Positions 45,684 to 53,751 of a stretch of 64,000 bases of DNA are shown piece after piece. The notes beneath the pieces are model-generated. The model was not told the origin of the DNA, made no database searches, and saw only the letters and a program-made list of their open reading frames with translations. Within the stretch, counting starts at the first letter, position 1; each line of letters begins with the position of its first letter. This stretch comes from an uncultured Bacilli bacterium (GTDB lineage Bacteria > Bacillota_I > Bacilli_A > RF39 > UBA660), in assembly GCA_934148535.1 (NCBI GenBank), contig CAKPDF010000005.1, positions 32,532 through 96,531 on the forward strand, written 5' to 3'. The translations under genes and the position numbers were made by a program.

Positions 45684-45989
45684 ATGAATGAAATAATGAA
45701 TGCTACATATGAATTTATTGATTATTTAGATAATAGTGATATTGTTAAGAATTTAGTTTATTATAAAGATAAAGTAAAGTCTAATAAAGAACTAAGTTCT
45801 TTATTAGATAAAGGTAAGAATACAACAGATAAATATTTAATTATGGATATTAAAAATAAATTGTATAAAAATAGTGATTATCAAAATTATACTAAATATT
45901 ATAATGATTTATTTTTAATTATAATGAGTATTAATAGAAGGTATAAGAAATTATTAAATACTAGCAAATGTGGAAATTGTGGAAAATAA
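45684..45989 (+). CDS. ylbF: YlbF-like (RicF) protein
   Basis: 101 residues, helical, in the ylbF position after ylbD-ylbE: MNATYEFIDYLDNSDIVKNL, YKDKVKSNKELSSLLDKG and, at the end, CGNCGK. In Bacillus, YlbF joins YmcA and YaaT in the RIC complex with iron-sulfur clusters that promotes mRNA processing by RNase Y; YlbF also ends in a Cys motif. Identity rests on context, length and the Cys tail. Confidence 0.65.
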   Translation: MNEIMNATYEFIDYLDNSDIVKNLVYYKDKVKSNKELSSLLDKGKNTTDKYLIMDIKNKLYKNSDYQNYTKYYNDLFLIIMSINRRYKKLLNTSKCGNCGK

Positions 45990-46058
45990 TTTCTTTTTTC
46001 TTGCATATTATTACTTATTGGGTTATAATATATTTGTAATAATTTGTTGGTGATAAAA

Positions 46059-47081
46059 ATGAATGGATTTGGTAGTTTGTTAAAAGAATACTTAGAATTT
46101 CATAAGATTAGTCAGACTGATTTTGCTTCTAGGTTAGATATATCTGTAAAACATATGAATGAAATTCTTAATGAAAATACTAATATTAGTGAAGAGTTAA
46201 TGCTTGCTATTAGTTTGATTACTGATATTGATGTTAATTTTATTTTCTATGTAGAAAATAAAAAAAGAATTTATAATTATTTAATGAATAATTTTAAAAC
46301 AACTGCTAATATAAATAAATTTTTAAATAGTTTCTGTTTAAAGGAAATGTCTAATAAAGGATGGATAACTTTAAAGGATAGTGAATCTTTTTCTCAAAAT
46401 GCTATGGATTTACTTAATTATTTGAATGTTGCTAACTTTGATATTTTTGATAATTATGTTGATAATAAAGTACTTTATAAGAAGAAAAATGATGCTGATT
46501 TAAAAAAGGTATACTTATGGATAAAAAGATGTGATTATTTAATAAGTAATCAAAATGTAGCAATATATAAAAGTAGTAATTTAAAATTGTTATTAGAAGA
46601 ATTAGAAATAGAAAGAAATAAAGATTTTGATATATCTAAATTAGTTAGTATATTTAATAAATATGGCATATATTTAGTTGTATGTGATGCTTTAGAAGGA
46701 AGTAAGGTTCGTGGGTGTATGCTAGTTAAAGATAATAATCCCGCTATATATATGACTCGTTATCTTAAAGAAAAATCTTCATTTTATTTTGCTTTATATC
46801 ATGAAATAGGACATATTAAATCAGATTATAATGTTTTAAAAAATAAGATTATAGTAGATGATGGAGATAGTAAAGAACAAAAGGCTGATTTATTTACAAT
46901 AAATCAGATGATTAAACCATCTGTATGGGATTTAATAATTAATAATTATTCTGAAAAAGAAAAGATATGTAATATTAATAATATTCCTCTATGCTTTTTA
47001 TATTCAAGGCTTGCTAAAGAAGGATATATAAGTTATAGTAGTGATGAATATCAAAGTCATAGAGTAAAGATTGGATTGTGA
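46059..47081 (+). CDS. HTH / ImmA-IrrE metallopeptidase protein
   Basis: 340 residues: an N-terminal HTH_3/HigA-like domain (LKEYLEFHKISQTDFASRLD), a helical middle, and a C-terminal zinc-protease domain with FALYHEIGHIKSD (HExxH) and SKEQKADLF supplying the third ligand. Such proteins are often antitoxin-like or stress regulators that cleave a repressor (ImmA, IrrE). It sits between ylbF and rsmD, where Bacillus has ylbG, and overlaps rsmD closely, so it is probably a lineage insertion. No toxin gene is beside it. Confidence 0.85.
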   Translation: MNGFGSLLKEYLEFHKISQTDFASRLDISVKHMNEILNENTNISEELMLAISLITDIDVNFIFYVENKKRIYNYLMNNFKTTANINKFLNSFCLKEMSNKGWITLKDSESFSQNAMDLLNYLNVANFDIFDNYVDNKVLYKKKNDADLKKVYLWIKRCDYLISNQNVAIYKSSNLKLLLEELEIERNKDFDISKLVSIFNKYGIYLVVCDALEGSKVRGCMLVKDNNPAIYMTRYLKEKSSFYFALYHEIGHIKSDYNVLKNKIIVDDGDSKEQKADLFTINQMIKPSVWDLIINNYSEKEKICNINNIPLCFLYSRLAKEGYISYSSDEYQSHRVKIGL

Positions 47082-47086
47082 GTTAT

Positions 47087-47641
47087 ATGAGAGTTATTAG
47101 TGGATTTTTAAAAGGAAGAAATATAGTTGGATATGATATAGATGGAACTAGACCTACTATGGATAGAGTTAAAATGAGTTTGTTTGGTAGTATTCAAAAT
47201 TATATTTCTAATAGCGTAGTTTTAGATTTATTTGCTGGTAGTGGTAATCTAGGAATAGAGGCTATAAGTAATGGGGCTAAATATTGTTATTTTGTTGATA
47301 ATAATAAAGTAGCATATAAAACTATATTAAATAATATTAATAATTTTAATATTAATGATAAATGTAATGTAATGCTTAATGATTATCATAAAGCATTACA
47401 ATATTATAAAAATAATAATGTTAATTTTGATATTATATTTATTGATCCTCCATATAAGTATCAAATTATTGAAAATATTATTGATATAGTTAGAGAAGAT
47501 AATTTACTTAATAATAATGGAATACTTGTATTAGAATTTCAATATGATAAGTTATTAGATGAATATGATGGTTATTTATTAATTAAGAAGAAAAAGTATG
47601 GCGACAAATTTGTATATATTTTTCAAAAAACAATTGACTAG
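47087..47641 (+). CDS. rsmD: 16S rRNA (guanine-N2)-methyltransferase RsmD
   Basis: 184 residues: MRVISGFLKGRNIVG, GTRPTMDRVKMSLFGSIQN, SAM site VLDLFAGSGNLGIEA and catalytic IIFIDPPYKYQ. It methylates G966 (E. coli numbering) of 16S rRNA. Bacillus ylbH is the same gene in the same order; coaD, usually next, is missing. GTG 47078 overlaps the previous stop, but ATG 47087 gives the family N-terminus. Confidence 0.93.
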   Translation: MRVISGFLKGRNIVGYDIDGTRPTMDRVKMSLFGSIQNYISNSVVLDLFAGSGNLGIEAISNGAKYCYFVDNNKVAYKTILNNINNFNINDKCNVMLNDYHKALQYYKNNNVNFDIIFIDPPYKYQIIENIIDIVREDNLLNNNGILVLEFQYDKLLDEYDGYLLIKKKKYGDKFVYIFQKTID

Positions 47642-47653
47642 TCAATTGTTTTT
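47629..47653 (+). terminator. Palindromic terminator of rsmD overlapping a promoter
   Basis: AACAATTGACTAGTCAATTGTT (47629-47650, a perfect palindrome) followed by TTT. It overlaps the rsmD stop codon and contains the TTGACT of the next promoter. Confidence 0.7.
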
Positions 47654-47663
47654 GTGCTATTAT
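47634..47663 (+). promoter_or_regulatory. Promoter of the lone prepilin gene
   Basis: TTGACT (47634-47639), 18-base spacer, TATTAT (47658-47663), then AAAGGAGG 7 bases from the ATG. Confidence 0.6.
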
Positions 47664-47692
47664 ATATTTATAAAGTAAAGGAGGATTAATTT

Positions 47693-48205
47693 ATGAAAAT
47701 GAGAAGAAATAAGAAATTAAATAGAAAGGGATTTACTTTAATTGAATTATTGGCAGTTATTGTTATTTTAGCTGTTATTATGGTTATTGCATCTACTTCA
47801 GTATTAAGTTCAATGAATAGTTCAAAGAAATCTTCATTAGCAGATAGTGCTAAGAGTGCAAAATCTTCTTTTGATAATAAGTATACTGAAATGGCTTTAG
47901 TTGCATCTGATAAAATATTAGGTTTAAGTACTGATACAGTAATTAATGGTACTAAAACTGCACTTACCGCTGTTGATAAAGCAGCATTAAATATTAATGA
48001 TACTGACTATGATTTAGCTAAGTCTTTTGTATTCTTTGACAAAACCAATTCTACTTTTTTAGTTTGTTTTGTTGCAAAGAACACTGGTAGTTTTTATGTA
48101 GCATCTGCTGCTAAGACAGAAGCAACTACTATTAATGGTGCTCCAACAGGTACAGAACTTACAGGTATGTGGGCTTGTAGTAATGGACAAAATAGTTGGT
48201 CTTAA
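47693..48205 (+). CDS. Type IV prepilin-like protein
   Basis: 170 residues. RNKKLNRKG|FTLIELLAVIVILAVI has the consensus prepilin peptidase site (Gly13-Phe14, Glu18 at mature +5), followed by the usual alpha helix and an extracellular domain with a Cys pair near the C-terminus (VCFVAK, WACSNG). ComGC/PilA-type, not Flp-type. It has its own promoter, an ideal ribosome site and a strong terminator, which suggest abundant expression. It stands alone: no assembly ATPase of the PilB type is in the window, so it either uses a distant machine or the Tad operon 3.5 kb upstream (inference). Confidence 0.88.
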   Translation: MKMRRNKKLNRKGFTLIELLAVIVILAVIMVIASTSVLSSMNSSKKSSLADSAKSAKSSFDNKYTEMALVASDKILGLSTDTVINGTKTALTAVDKAALNINDTDYDLAKSFVFFDKTNSTFLVCFVAKNTGSFYVASAAKTEATTINGAPTGTELTGMWACSNGQNSWS

Positions 48206-48213
48206 TAACTTTT

Positions 48214-48236
48214 AAAAGCGAGTAATCGCTTTTTTT
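48214..48236 (+). terminator. Terminator of the prepilin gene
   Basis: AAAGCGA (48215-48221) / TCGCTTT (48226-48232), GTAA loop, T-tract. Confidence 0.8.
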
Positions 48237-48301
48237 GATGCTTTTTTATAAAAAATAGTACTAATAATATTATTATATCTATTTTTAAATATTTTTATGG
48301 A

Positions 48302-48330
48302 TTGACTTATAGTTAATTGTATGTTAAAAT
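48302..48330 (+). promoter_or_regulatory. Promoter of the 48355 gene
   Basis: TTGACT (48302-48307), 17-base spacer containing TATAGTTAATTG, TAAAAT (48325-48330). Confidence 0.6.
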
Positions 48331-48354
48331 ACTGTTTGTTTGGGGGATTTATAT

Positions 48355-49476
48355 ATGAACAAGTATAACGATTTTAAAATTTATTTTGATTTATTAATAG
48401 AAACAGAAGATTTTTTTTCTCTTGATATTAATACAAGGAAAAATTTGTATACATTTATTGATGAATATTATAATAATATAATAGATTCTTTTGATGGAAT
48501 CGATAAGATGATTAAAATGTATGTTAGTTGTGGTAATATAACAAAAGCTAAGAAATTTGTGTATGATAGATTTAGTGATAAAAGTTTAGAATATGATTTA
48601 CAAAATTGTGATAATAGAGATTTGTATAAATATATTTTCTTTGAGTTAAAAAGGGTATATATGTTACTTGTTGATAATTATCAGGATATTAATATTCAAA
48701 AAGACTGCTATAGTAAAATATCATATATTTTAAATAGTTTGCAGAATATGAGAAAAAATTCTTTGTATGGTATAAATGTTAGAAATAAAAATGATATTGT
48801 TAGACAAATAGAACTATCTCTAACTAAAATAAAATCTTCTTTTGACAAAGAAACAATTATTACATTGGAAAATATTGAGTCTTTATTACATAATATAGTA
48901 TCATTACAAGTTAATCCTAATATAAAATTAACTAGGGAGTCTGTATTAAATAAACTTGCTACTAATGGAAATTTAAGACCTTTTGGATTCTTAAATAGTC
49001 GTGTGGTTAATTTAGTTAATTCTTGTTGTGAAAATAATTATAAAACATATGTATATAATGTAAATGCTATTGAGGTATATAAGAATCTTTATGATGATAT
49101 TTTTTATTTCGTTTTAAATAATATTAATTCTTTAGTAGGAAAAGAGTATTTTAAGAAGTTAATTATTGATAATTTAAGTAATTTTATATTTTATGATCCT
49201 AAGAATGATATTACTAGTGTTAATATAGTTAATTTGAAGAAGCTATTTGATTTTGTATCTAGAGTTATGTTGATTGAGGAATTGTCTATTTTTTCTGATA
49301 TTGATTTTGAAAAATTAAATAAATTTGATATGAAAGTTTTTTGTACTATTATAGATAAATTGGAGAAAACTGATAATAATCAAGTACAATTAAATAATAT
49401 GGCTTCAATATATAGTAATGAATTAGCGCAACATAATTCTTCTGATTCTGTATTAAATTTATTTCTTCATAAATAA
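48355..49476 (+). CDS. Unknown helical protein (373 aa)
   Basis: Not recognised. No membrane segment, signal, Cys cluster or nucleotide motif. It looks helical throughout (NKYNDFKIYFDLLIETEDFF start; LLHNIVSLQVNPNIKLTRES mid-protein). Ile/Asn/Lys/Asp composition is like its neighbours. The ATG at 48355 follows GGGGGATTT; it has its own promoter. Confidence 0.6.
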   Translation: MNKYNDFKIYFDLLIETEDFFSLDINTRKNLYTFIDEYYNNIIDSFDGIDKMIKMYVSCGNITKAKKFVYDRFSDKSLEYDLQNCDNRDLYKYIFFELKRVYMLLVDNYQDINIQKDCYSKISYILNSLQNMRKNSLYGINVRNKNDIVRQIELSLTKIKSSFDKETIITLENIESLLHNIVSLQVNPNIKLTRESVLNKLATNGNLRPFGFLNSRVVNLVNSCCENNYKTYVYNVNAIEVYKNLYDDIFYFVLNNINSLVGKEYFKKLIIDNLSNFIFYDPKNDITSVNIVNLKKLFDFVSRVMLIEELSIFSDIDFEKLNKFDMKVFCTIIDKLEKTDNNQVQLNNMASIYSNELAQHNSSDSVLNLFLHK

Positions 49477-49556
49477 CTTACATATATTTGCATAATATAT
49501 TAGAATGTTTATGGATATAGAAAATTATTTTTATAAAAAGGTGGGAGATTAATAAT

Positions 49557-50222
49557 ATGTATTGTATTAATTGTGGAAAAAAATTAAATGAAGGTGATGT
49601 TTATTGCACTGTTTGTGGTTGTAAAAATAACTATCATAATAATTTTAATACTTCTGATAATAACTATTTATTGCTACTATTAATATCGGTAGTATGCCCA
49701 ACAGCTGGAATTATTTTTTACATAATGTATAGAAAAAAATCTAAGAAATCAAAAAATTATTTGATAGTATCTTTAGCAATGATATTTTTTAGGATAATGA
49801 TTGTATTTTTGACTTTTTGTTTTAATTTAATTATGTTTAATAATTTTAATGACAATATTATTAATAGTATTAATAATATAGATGATTATATAGAGGAAAA
49901 TGATGATGCTGATAATTCTAAAGAAATAGTAGAATTTGATTATTATTTGATGCAATATATTGCTCTTGCTAAAGAAAGGTTTCAACGTGATATTGTAAGT
50001 AATGTATGCTATGATATTGATAATTTAATGACTAGTTTGAAATATGATGGTAGTATAGAAATTTCAAATATTAATGAAAAGTTAGTAATAATGATATGGT
50101 TTACAGATGGCAAACATTATGTTGATGCTTTAAATTTTGATGATTATGGAATAAATAAAATACAAGATGGTAATGTAGTTAATAAAACTTGTGTTATAAA
50201 TAATTTTAATAATTCTTTATAG
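49557..50222 (+). CDS. Zinc-ribbon membrane protein
   Basis: 221 residues. MYCINCGKKLNEGDVYCTVC places four Cys (3, 6, 17, 20) as a zinc ribbon, followed by two membrane segments (about 42-60 and 70-95) and an extracellular domain of about 110 residues. The layout is common in Bacillota (zinc-ribbon plus membrane segments), with no known activity. AAAAGGTGGGAG precedes the ATG. Confidence 0.7.
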   Translation: MYCINCGKKLNEGDVYCTVCGCKNNYHNNFNTSDNNYLLLLLISVVCPTAGIIFYIMYRKKSKKSKNYLIVSLAMIFFRIMIVFLTFCFNLIMFNNFNDNIINSINNIDDYIEENDDADNSKEIVEFDYYLMQYIALAKERFQRDIVSNVCYDIDNLMTSLKYDGSIEISNINEKLVIMIWFTDGKHYVDALNFDDYGINKIQDGNVVNKTCVINNFNNSL

Positions 50223-50267
50223 TTATTAAGTAAAAATTAAGACATATATTTTAATGTGGGTGGTAGA

Positions 50268-51116
50268 ATGAAAAATATAATTAAATTTTTAGGACTACTT
50301 TCATTAATATGTTTTAGTTTTTTTTATACTGATAAAGTAATGAATGTTGCTCTTGAACAAGATAAAATAATGATTAGTATAAATAATACAAAGGATGATT
50401 ATAAAATAGATGCTACTGATGCTATTATAGATAATGATACAATAATTCCAGGAATATATGGTAAAGAAGTTGATATTGATAAGAGTTATAATAATATGAA
50501 GAGCATAGGATTGTTTCATGAAAATTATTTTGTATTTAAGAATATTAAACCTAAAATTAGTTTAGAAGATAATTTTGATAAGTATATAATAGAAGCAAAC
50601 AATGACAAACAATCTGTAAGTTTGATTTTTATAATAAGTGATAATAACGATTTAACTAGTGTGTATGATATAGTAAGATCAAAAAATGTGAGGGTTAATT
50701 TATTTTTTGATTATGAATTTTTAAATAAGAAAGTAAATGATTTAAGTAAAATTAAAAATGCTAGAATATATAGTTATGGTGAGAATGGTAAATATACAAA
50801 AGATAATATAATATATGCAAATAACTTAATTGAAAGAATAACTAAGGAAAAATCTAATTTTTGTTTAGTAACTAATAAAAATAAAAACAATTTAGAAACA
50901 TGTTCTGATAATAAAAATTATACAGTGTATCCCAATTTAAATATTTCTGATAATGTTTTGACTATTATTAAGAGTAAACTTGTTAAGGGAAGTTTAATAT
51001 TAGTAGATATAAATGATAGCAATATTAAACAGATACCAGCTGCTATAGATTATATTATTGCTAAGGGTATTAAGATAGAGTATTTAGATGATTTGTTGAG
51101 TGAAAAAAATTTTTAA
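50268..51116 (+). CDS. Exported NodB-fold-like protein, probably catalytically inactive
   Basis: 282 residues: signal or anchor helix (4-20), then a domain whose strand order resembles polysaccharide deacetylases: QSVSLIFIISDNND in place of the first strand with the DD metal motif, DIVRSKNVRVNLFFDYEF, and KLVKGSLILVDINDSNIKQI leading to IDYIIAKGIKIEYLDDLL, the usual end of the barrel. The metal-binding DD and HxxxH are not visible, so activity is doubtful. Preceded by a GTGGGTGG ribosome site. Fold assignment is by pattern only. Confidence 0.45.
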   Translation: MKNIIKFLGLLSLICFSFFYTDKVMNVALEQDKIMISINNTKDDYKIDATDAIIDNDTIIPGIYGKEVDIDKSYNNMKSIGLFHENYFVFKNIKPKISLEDNFDKYIIEANNDKQSVSLIFIISDNNDLTSVYDIVRSKNVRVNLFFDYEFLNKKVNDLSKIKNARIYSYGENGKYTKDNIIYANNLIERITKEKSNFCLVTNKNKNNLETCSDNKNYTVYPNLNISDNVLTIIKSKLVKGSLILVDINDSNIKQIPAAIDYIIAKGIKIEYLDDLLSEKNF

Positions 51117-51122
51117 AATTAC

Positions 51123-51151
51123 TTGCTTATAATAGAAAAATTGTGTATAAT
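51123..51151 (+). promoter_or_regulatory. Promoter of tRNA-Gln
   Basis: TTGCTT (51123-51128), 17-base spacer, TATAAT (51146-51151), 12 bases before the tRNA. Confidence 0.7.
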
Positions 51152-51162
51152 TAGAGTGTTAT

Positions 51163-51237
51163 TGCCATATAGCCAAACGGTAAGGCAGTGCGCTCTGACC
51201 GCATCATGTGTTGGTTCGAATCCAACTATGGCAACCA
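51163..51237 (+). tRNA. tRNA-Gln (anticodon CTG)
   Basis: 75 nt with encoded CCA. Acceptor TGCCATA (51163-51169) / TATGGCA (51227-51233), discriminator A, anticodon stem GTGCG / CGCAT around loop CTCTGAC with CTG at 51195-51197, and a T-arm TTGG-TTCGAAT-CCAA. The D-arm AGCCAAACGGTAAGGCA is typical of tRNA-Gln. It reads CAG codons only, which is unusual in such AT-rich DNA unless a TTG isoacceptor exists elsewhere. Confidence 0.93.
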
Positions 51238-51515
51238 TTGTAAATTAAGTTTCTTGCATTTCTTGTAGGAGACTTTTATTTTTTGTTTATTAATATTTTT
51301 AATAAATAATAAAAAATGTTAATATGGAATGATATGATTAAAAATAATATAGATATATTTAAAAGAAAGAATATGATAAAATTTGTTTAATATAGTAATT
51401 TTTTTTCTTTTTATTATTCCAATTTTAATATTATTGTGATATTATATTGTTAGATGCATTTAGAAGACTTTTTAACAAGAAAAAGATACAATTAATATAA
51501 TAGGAGAGTGAATTA
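51238..51515. other. Gene-free gap after tRNA-Gln
   Basis: 278 bases, very AT-rich. A weak hairpin AAGTTTCTTG ... TAGGAGACTT followed by TTTATTTTTTG (about 51247-51287) may end the tRNA transcript. A GGAGAG ribosome site precedes the next gene. Nothing else seen. Confidence 0.5.
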
Positions 51516-52622
51516 ATGAAAGATTTTATAGAAGGTTTAGATAAGAAGAAAGTTATGTATTTGGTTGGTGGGTTAGTTGTTATTATTGTGATTTTTTTAA
51601 TATTTAATATTATTGGAACACAGTTATTTTCCAAAAAAAATTATGAAGAAATAGAAAATATTATGAAGAATGCTGCCTTAAAGTATTATAAAGATAATGA
51701 GAGTAGTTTGCCTAATGAAATAGGAAATACAAAGGAGGTAGATGTTTCTACATTGTCTGATGGTAAGTATATGAAATCAATGGATAAACTTTTGAATGAT
51801 AAAAATAAAAGTTGTACTGGCAAAGTAAAAGTAACTAATGTTGATAATAGTTATAAGTATACTCCAATATTAGATTGTGGTGATGATTATAAAACTATTG
51901 CGTTTGTTGATTATTTGAAAAAGAATATTCAAGTAGTTGAAAGTGGTGATGGTTTATATTCTTTAAATGAGCAATTAGTGTATAGAGGAGAAAAAGTAAA
52001 TAATTATGTGGTAATAAATAATAAAACATTTCGTATTATTAAGATTGAAGATGATAAGGTTGTTTTAATGTTTGTAAATAAGTTATTAAGTATGGATTGG
52101 GATAATAGATATAATACTGATAGAAGTTCTAAAGTTGGTATAAATACTTATAGTATAAGTAGAATAAATGATTATTTAAAAGAATTATATGCTGGAAGTG
52201 ACTTTTTAACAAGTGATAATAAGTTATTATTAGCTAGATACAATGTTCCTGTTGGAAAAAGAGATGCAAATAATATTGATAAAAGTGGAGAAACGGAAAA
52301 AACTGATTTTTATGAAAATCAGTATATAGGTTTGCTTCCTTTATATGATTTTTTAAATGCAAGTTTGGATACAAACTGTACTATTTCAACTTCTACTTCT
52401 TGTGTTAATTATAATTATTTGGTTAAGTTGGATAGTCCATATTGGACTTCTACAGCAGATATTAATACTAGTTATAAAGTATATAAGATAGATATTGGAT
52501 CAGGTGCAGTATTGTCAAATGCTAATACAAATGCTTCTGTGCAACCAGTGATTTATTTATCAAGTAATACTGTATATGTGGATGGTAATGGTAGCAAAGA
52601 AAACCCTTATAAAGTTAAATAA
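51516..52622 (+). CDS. Membrane-anchored extracellular protein, pilin-like N-terminus
   Basis: 368 residues: short cytoplasmic N-terminus, membrane helix (about 14-34), a pilin-like amphipathic helix (EIENIMKNAALKYYKDNES), a Cys pair (CTGKVKV, ILDCGDDY), then a beta-rich C-terminal domain with NNKTFRIIKIEDDKVVLMFV, LDSPYWTSTAD and VQPVIYLSSNTVYVDGNGSK. The last part follows the pattern of extracellular DUF6273-like domains ((R/Q)PVIYL...G.G...NPY). Possibly a minor pilin-associated surface protein; function unknown. Confidence 0.55.
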   Translation: MKDFIEGLDKKKVMYLVGGLVVIIVIFLIFNIIGTQLFSKKNYEEIENIMKNAALKYYKDNESSLPNEIGNTKEVDVSTLSDGKYMKSMDKLLNDKNKSCTGKVKVTNVDNSYKYTPILDCGDDYKTIAFVDYLKKNIQVVESGDGLYSLNEQLVYRGEKVNNYVVINNKTFRIIKIEDDKVVLMFVNKLLSMDWDNRYNTDRSSKVGINTYSISRINDYLKELYAGSDFLTSDNKLLLARYNVPVGKRDANNIDKSGETEKTDFYENQYIGLLPLYDFLNASLDTNCTISTSTSCVNYNYLVKLDSPYWTSTADINTSYKVYKIDIGSGAVLSNANTNASVQPVIYLSSNTVYVDGNGSKENPYKVK

Positions 52623-52624
52623 AT

Positions 52625-52654
52625 GATTAAAATTGAAGTTTTAATCGTTTTTTT
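52625..52654 (+). terminator. Terminator of the 51516 gene
   Basis: GATTAAAA (52625-52632) / TTTTAATC (52639-52646) then G and a T-tract. Confidence 0.75.
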
Positions 52655-52727
52655 ATTTAAAATTTGTTTAAGTATGTAAATAGTAATAATTATTTGCATA
52701 TAATATATTTGAATTATAAAAATGGGG

Positions 52728-52756
52728 TTGTTTAATAATAAATAAAATGTTATAAT
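52728..52756 (+). promoter_or_regulatory. Promoter of ireB-ruvX-DUF1292
   Basis: TTGTTT (52728-52733), 17-base spacer, TATAAT (52751-52756), before TGAGGTGATAGG and the ireB ATG. Confidence 0.65.
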
Positions 52757-52789
52757 TTATATGTGTTATAAAATTTGAGGTGATAGGTT

Positions 52790-53011
52790 ATGAATGATAG
52801 TAGTAGCGATAATGAAGTAATTTATAAGACTTTAATTGAAGTGTATGTTTCTTTGAAAGAAAAGGGTTATGATCCTATTAGTCAATTAAAAGGTTATATT
52901 ATTAGTGGAGATTTAGGTTATATTTCTAATTATAAAAAATCTAGAAATAAGGTTGGTTCTTTAGACAGAAATGAAATAGTAGAAGTATTACTTAAAAATT
53001 ATTTAAAATGA
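52790..53011 (+). CDS. ireB: IreB-family regulatory protein
   Basis: 73 residues: VIYKTLIEVYVSLKEKGYDP, QLKGYIISGDLGYISNYKKS, LDRNEIVEVLLKNYL, the complete IreB (UPF0297) pattern. IreB is a small substrate of the Ser/Thr kinase IreK in Enterococcus and precedes ruvX in most Bacillota. It overlaps ruvX by 4 bases (ATGA). alaS, which usually precedes it, is not here. Confidence 0.93.
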   Translation: MNDSSSDNEVIYKTLIEVYVSLKEKGYDPISQLKGYIISGDLGYISNYKKSRNKVGSLDRNEIVEVLLKNYLK

Positions 53012-53433
53012 GATATTTAGGTTTAGATTTAGGTAGTAAAACATTGGGAGTAGCACTTAGTGATACAACTAAGACTATTGCTAGTACTTTAAAAACAATT
53101 TATTTTAAGGATGAGAATTATAATAGTTTGATTGAGCCTTTGAGAGAAATTATATTTGATAATAATGTGGAAAGAATAGTTTTAGGTTTACCTAAAAATA
53201 TGGATAATTCCTTAGGTATGAGAGCTAATATAACACTAGAGTTTAAAAAAATATTGGAAAATACTTTTAATATTGAAGTTATTATGGAAGATGAACGTCT
53301 TACTTCTGTTATTTCTAACAATATTTTAATTGAGGCTGATATGTCAAGAAAAAAAAGAAAAAAGAAAGTTGATGGAATTGCTGCTCAAATTATATTACAA
53401 AGTTATTTAGATAAAATGAAAGGAATGGAATAA
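53008..53433 (+). CDS. ruvX: RuvX/YqgF-family Holliday junction resolvase-like protein
   Basis: 141 residues, RNase H fold: MRYLGLDLGSKTLGVALSDT (catalytic Asp7), VERIVLGLPKNMDNSLGMRA, VIMEDERLTSV and KKKVDGIAAQIILQSYLD (second Asp). YqgF acts in pre-16S rRNA 5' processing and possibly junction resolution. Full length. Confidence 0.94.
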   Translation: MRYLGLDLGSKTLGVALSDTTKTIASTLKTIYFKDENYNSLIEPLREIIFDNNVERIVLGLPKNMDNSLGMRANITLEFKKILENTFNIEVIMEDERLTSVISNNILIEADMSRKKRKKKVDGIAAQIILQSYLDKMKGME

Positions 53434-53435
53434 TA

Positions 53436-53717
53436 ATGGATAAGAAAAATGTTTTTACTGTTATGAATGATGAGGGAAAAGAAGTAGAGTGTGAGGTATT
53501 GTTTACATTTGATTCAGAGGAAACAAATAAGAGTTATATGGTATATACTGATAATACTACTGACACAGATGGTAATGTTAAGGTTTATGCTTCTGTATAT
53601 GATCCTAATGGTGATAATACAGAGTTATTACCAATTGAAACTGAGAGAGAATGGAAGATCATTGAAACTATATTAGAATCTATTCAAGAACAAAGTAAAA
53701 AGGATACTGATGAATAA
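53436..53717 (+). CDS. DUF1292 (YrzB-like) protein
   Basis: 93 residues: FTVMNDEGKEVECEVLFTFD, NKSYMVYTDN, VYASVYDPNGD and EREWKIIETILESI match DUF1292. Conserved partner of ireB and ruvX in Bacillota, function unknown. Two bases after ruvX. Confidence 0.9.
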   Translation: MDKKNVFTVMNDEGKEVECEVLFTFDSEETNKSYMVYTDNTTDTDGNVKVYASVYDPNGDNTELLPIETEREWKIIETILESIQEQSKKDTDE

Positions 53718-53751
53718 TATTCTTTTTTCTTTAGAATAGTAGGTGATTAGT

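Noticed and set aside
47629..47650. A perfect 22-bp palindrome as an operator or att site
   Set aside because: It is followed by a T-run and overlaps the rsmD stop, so a terminator explains it; operator use cannot be excluded but has no further support.
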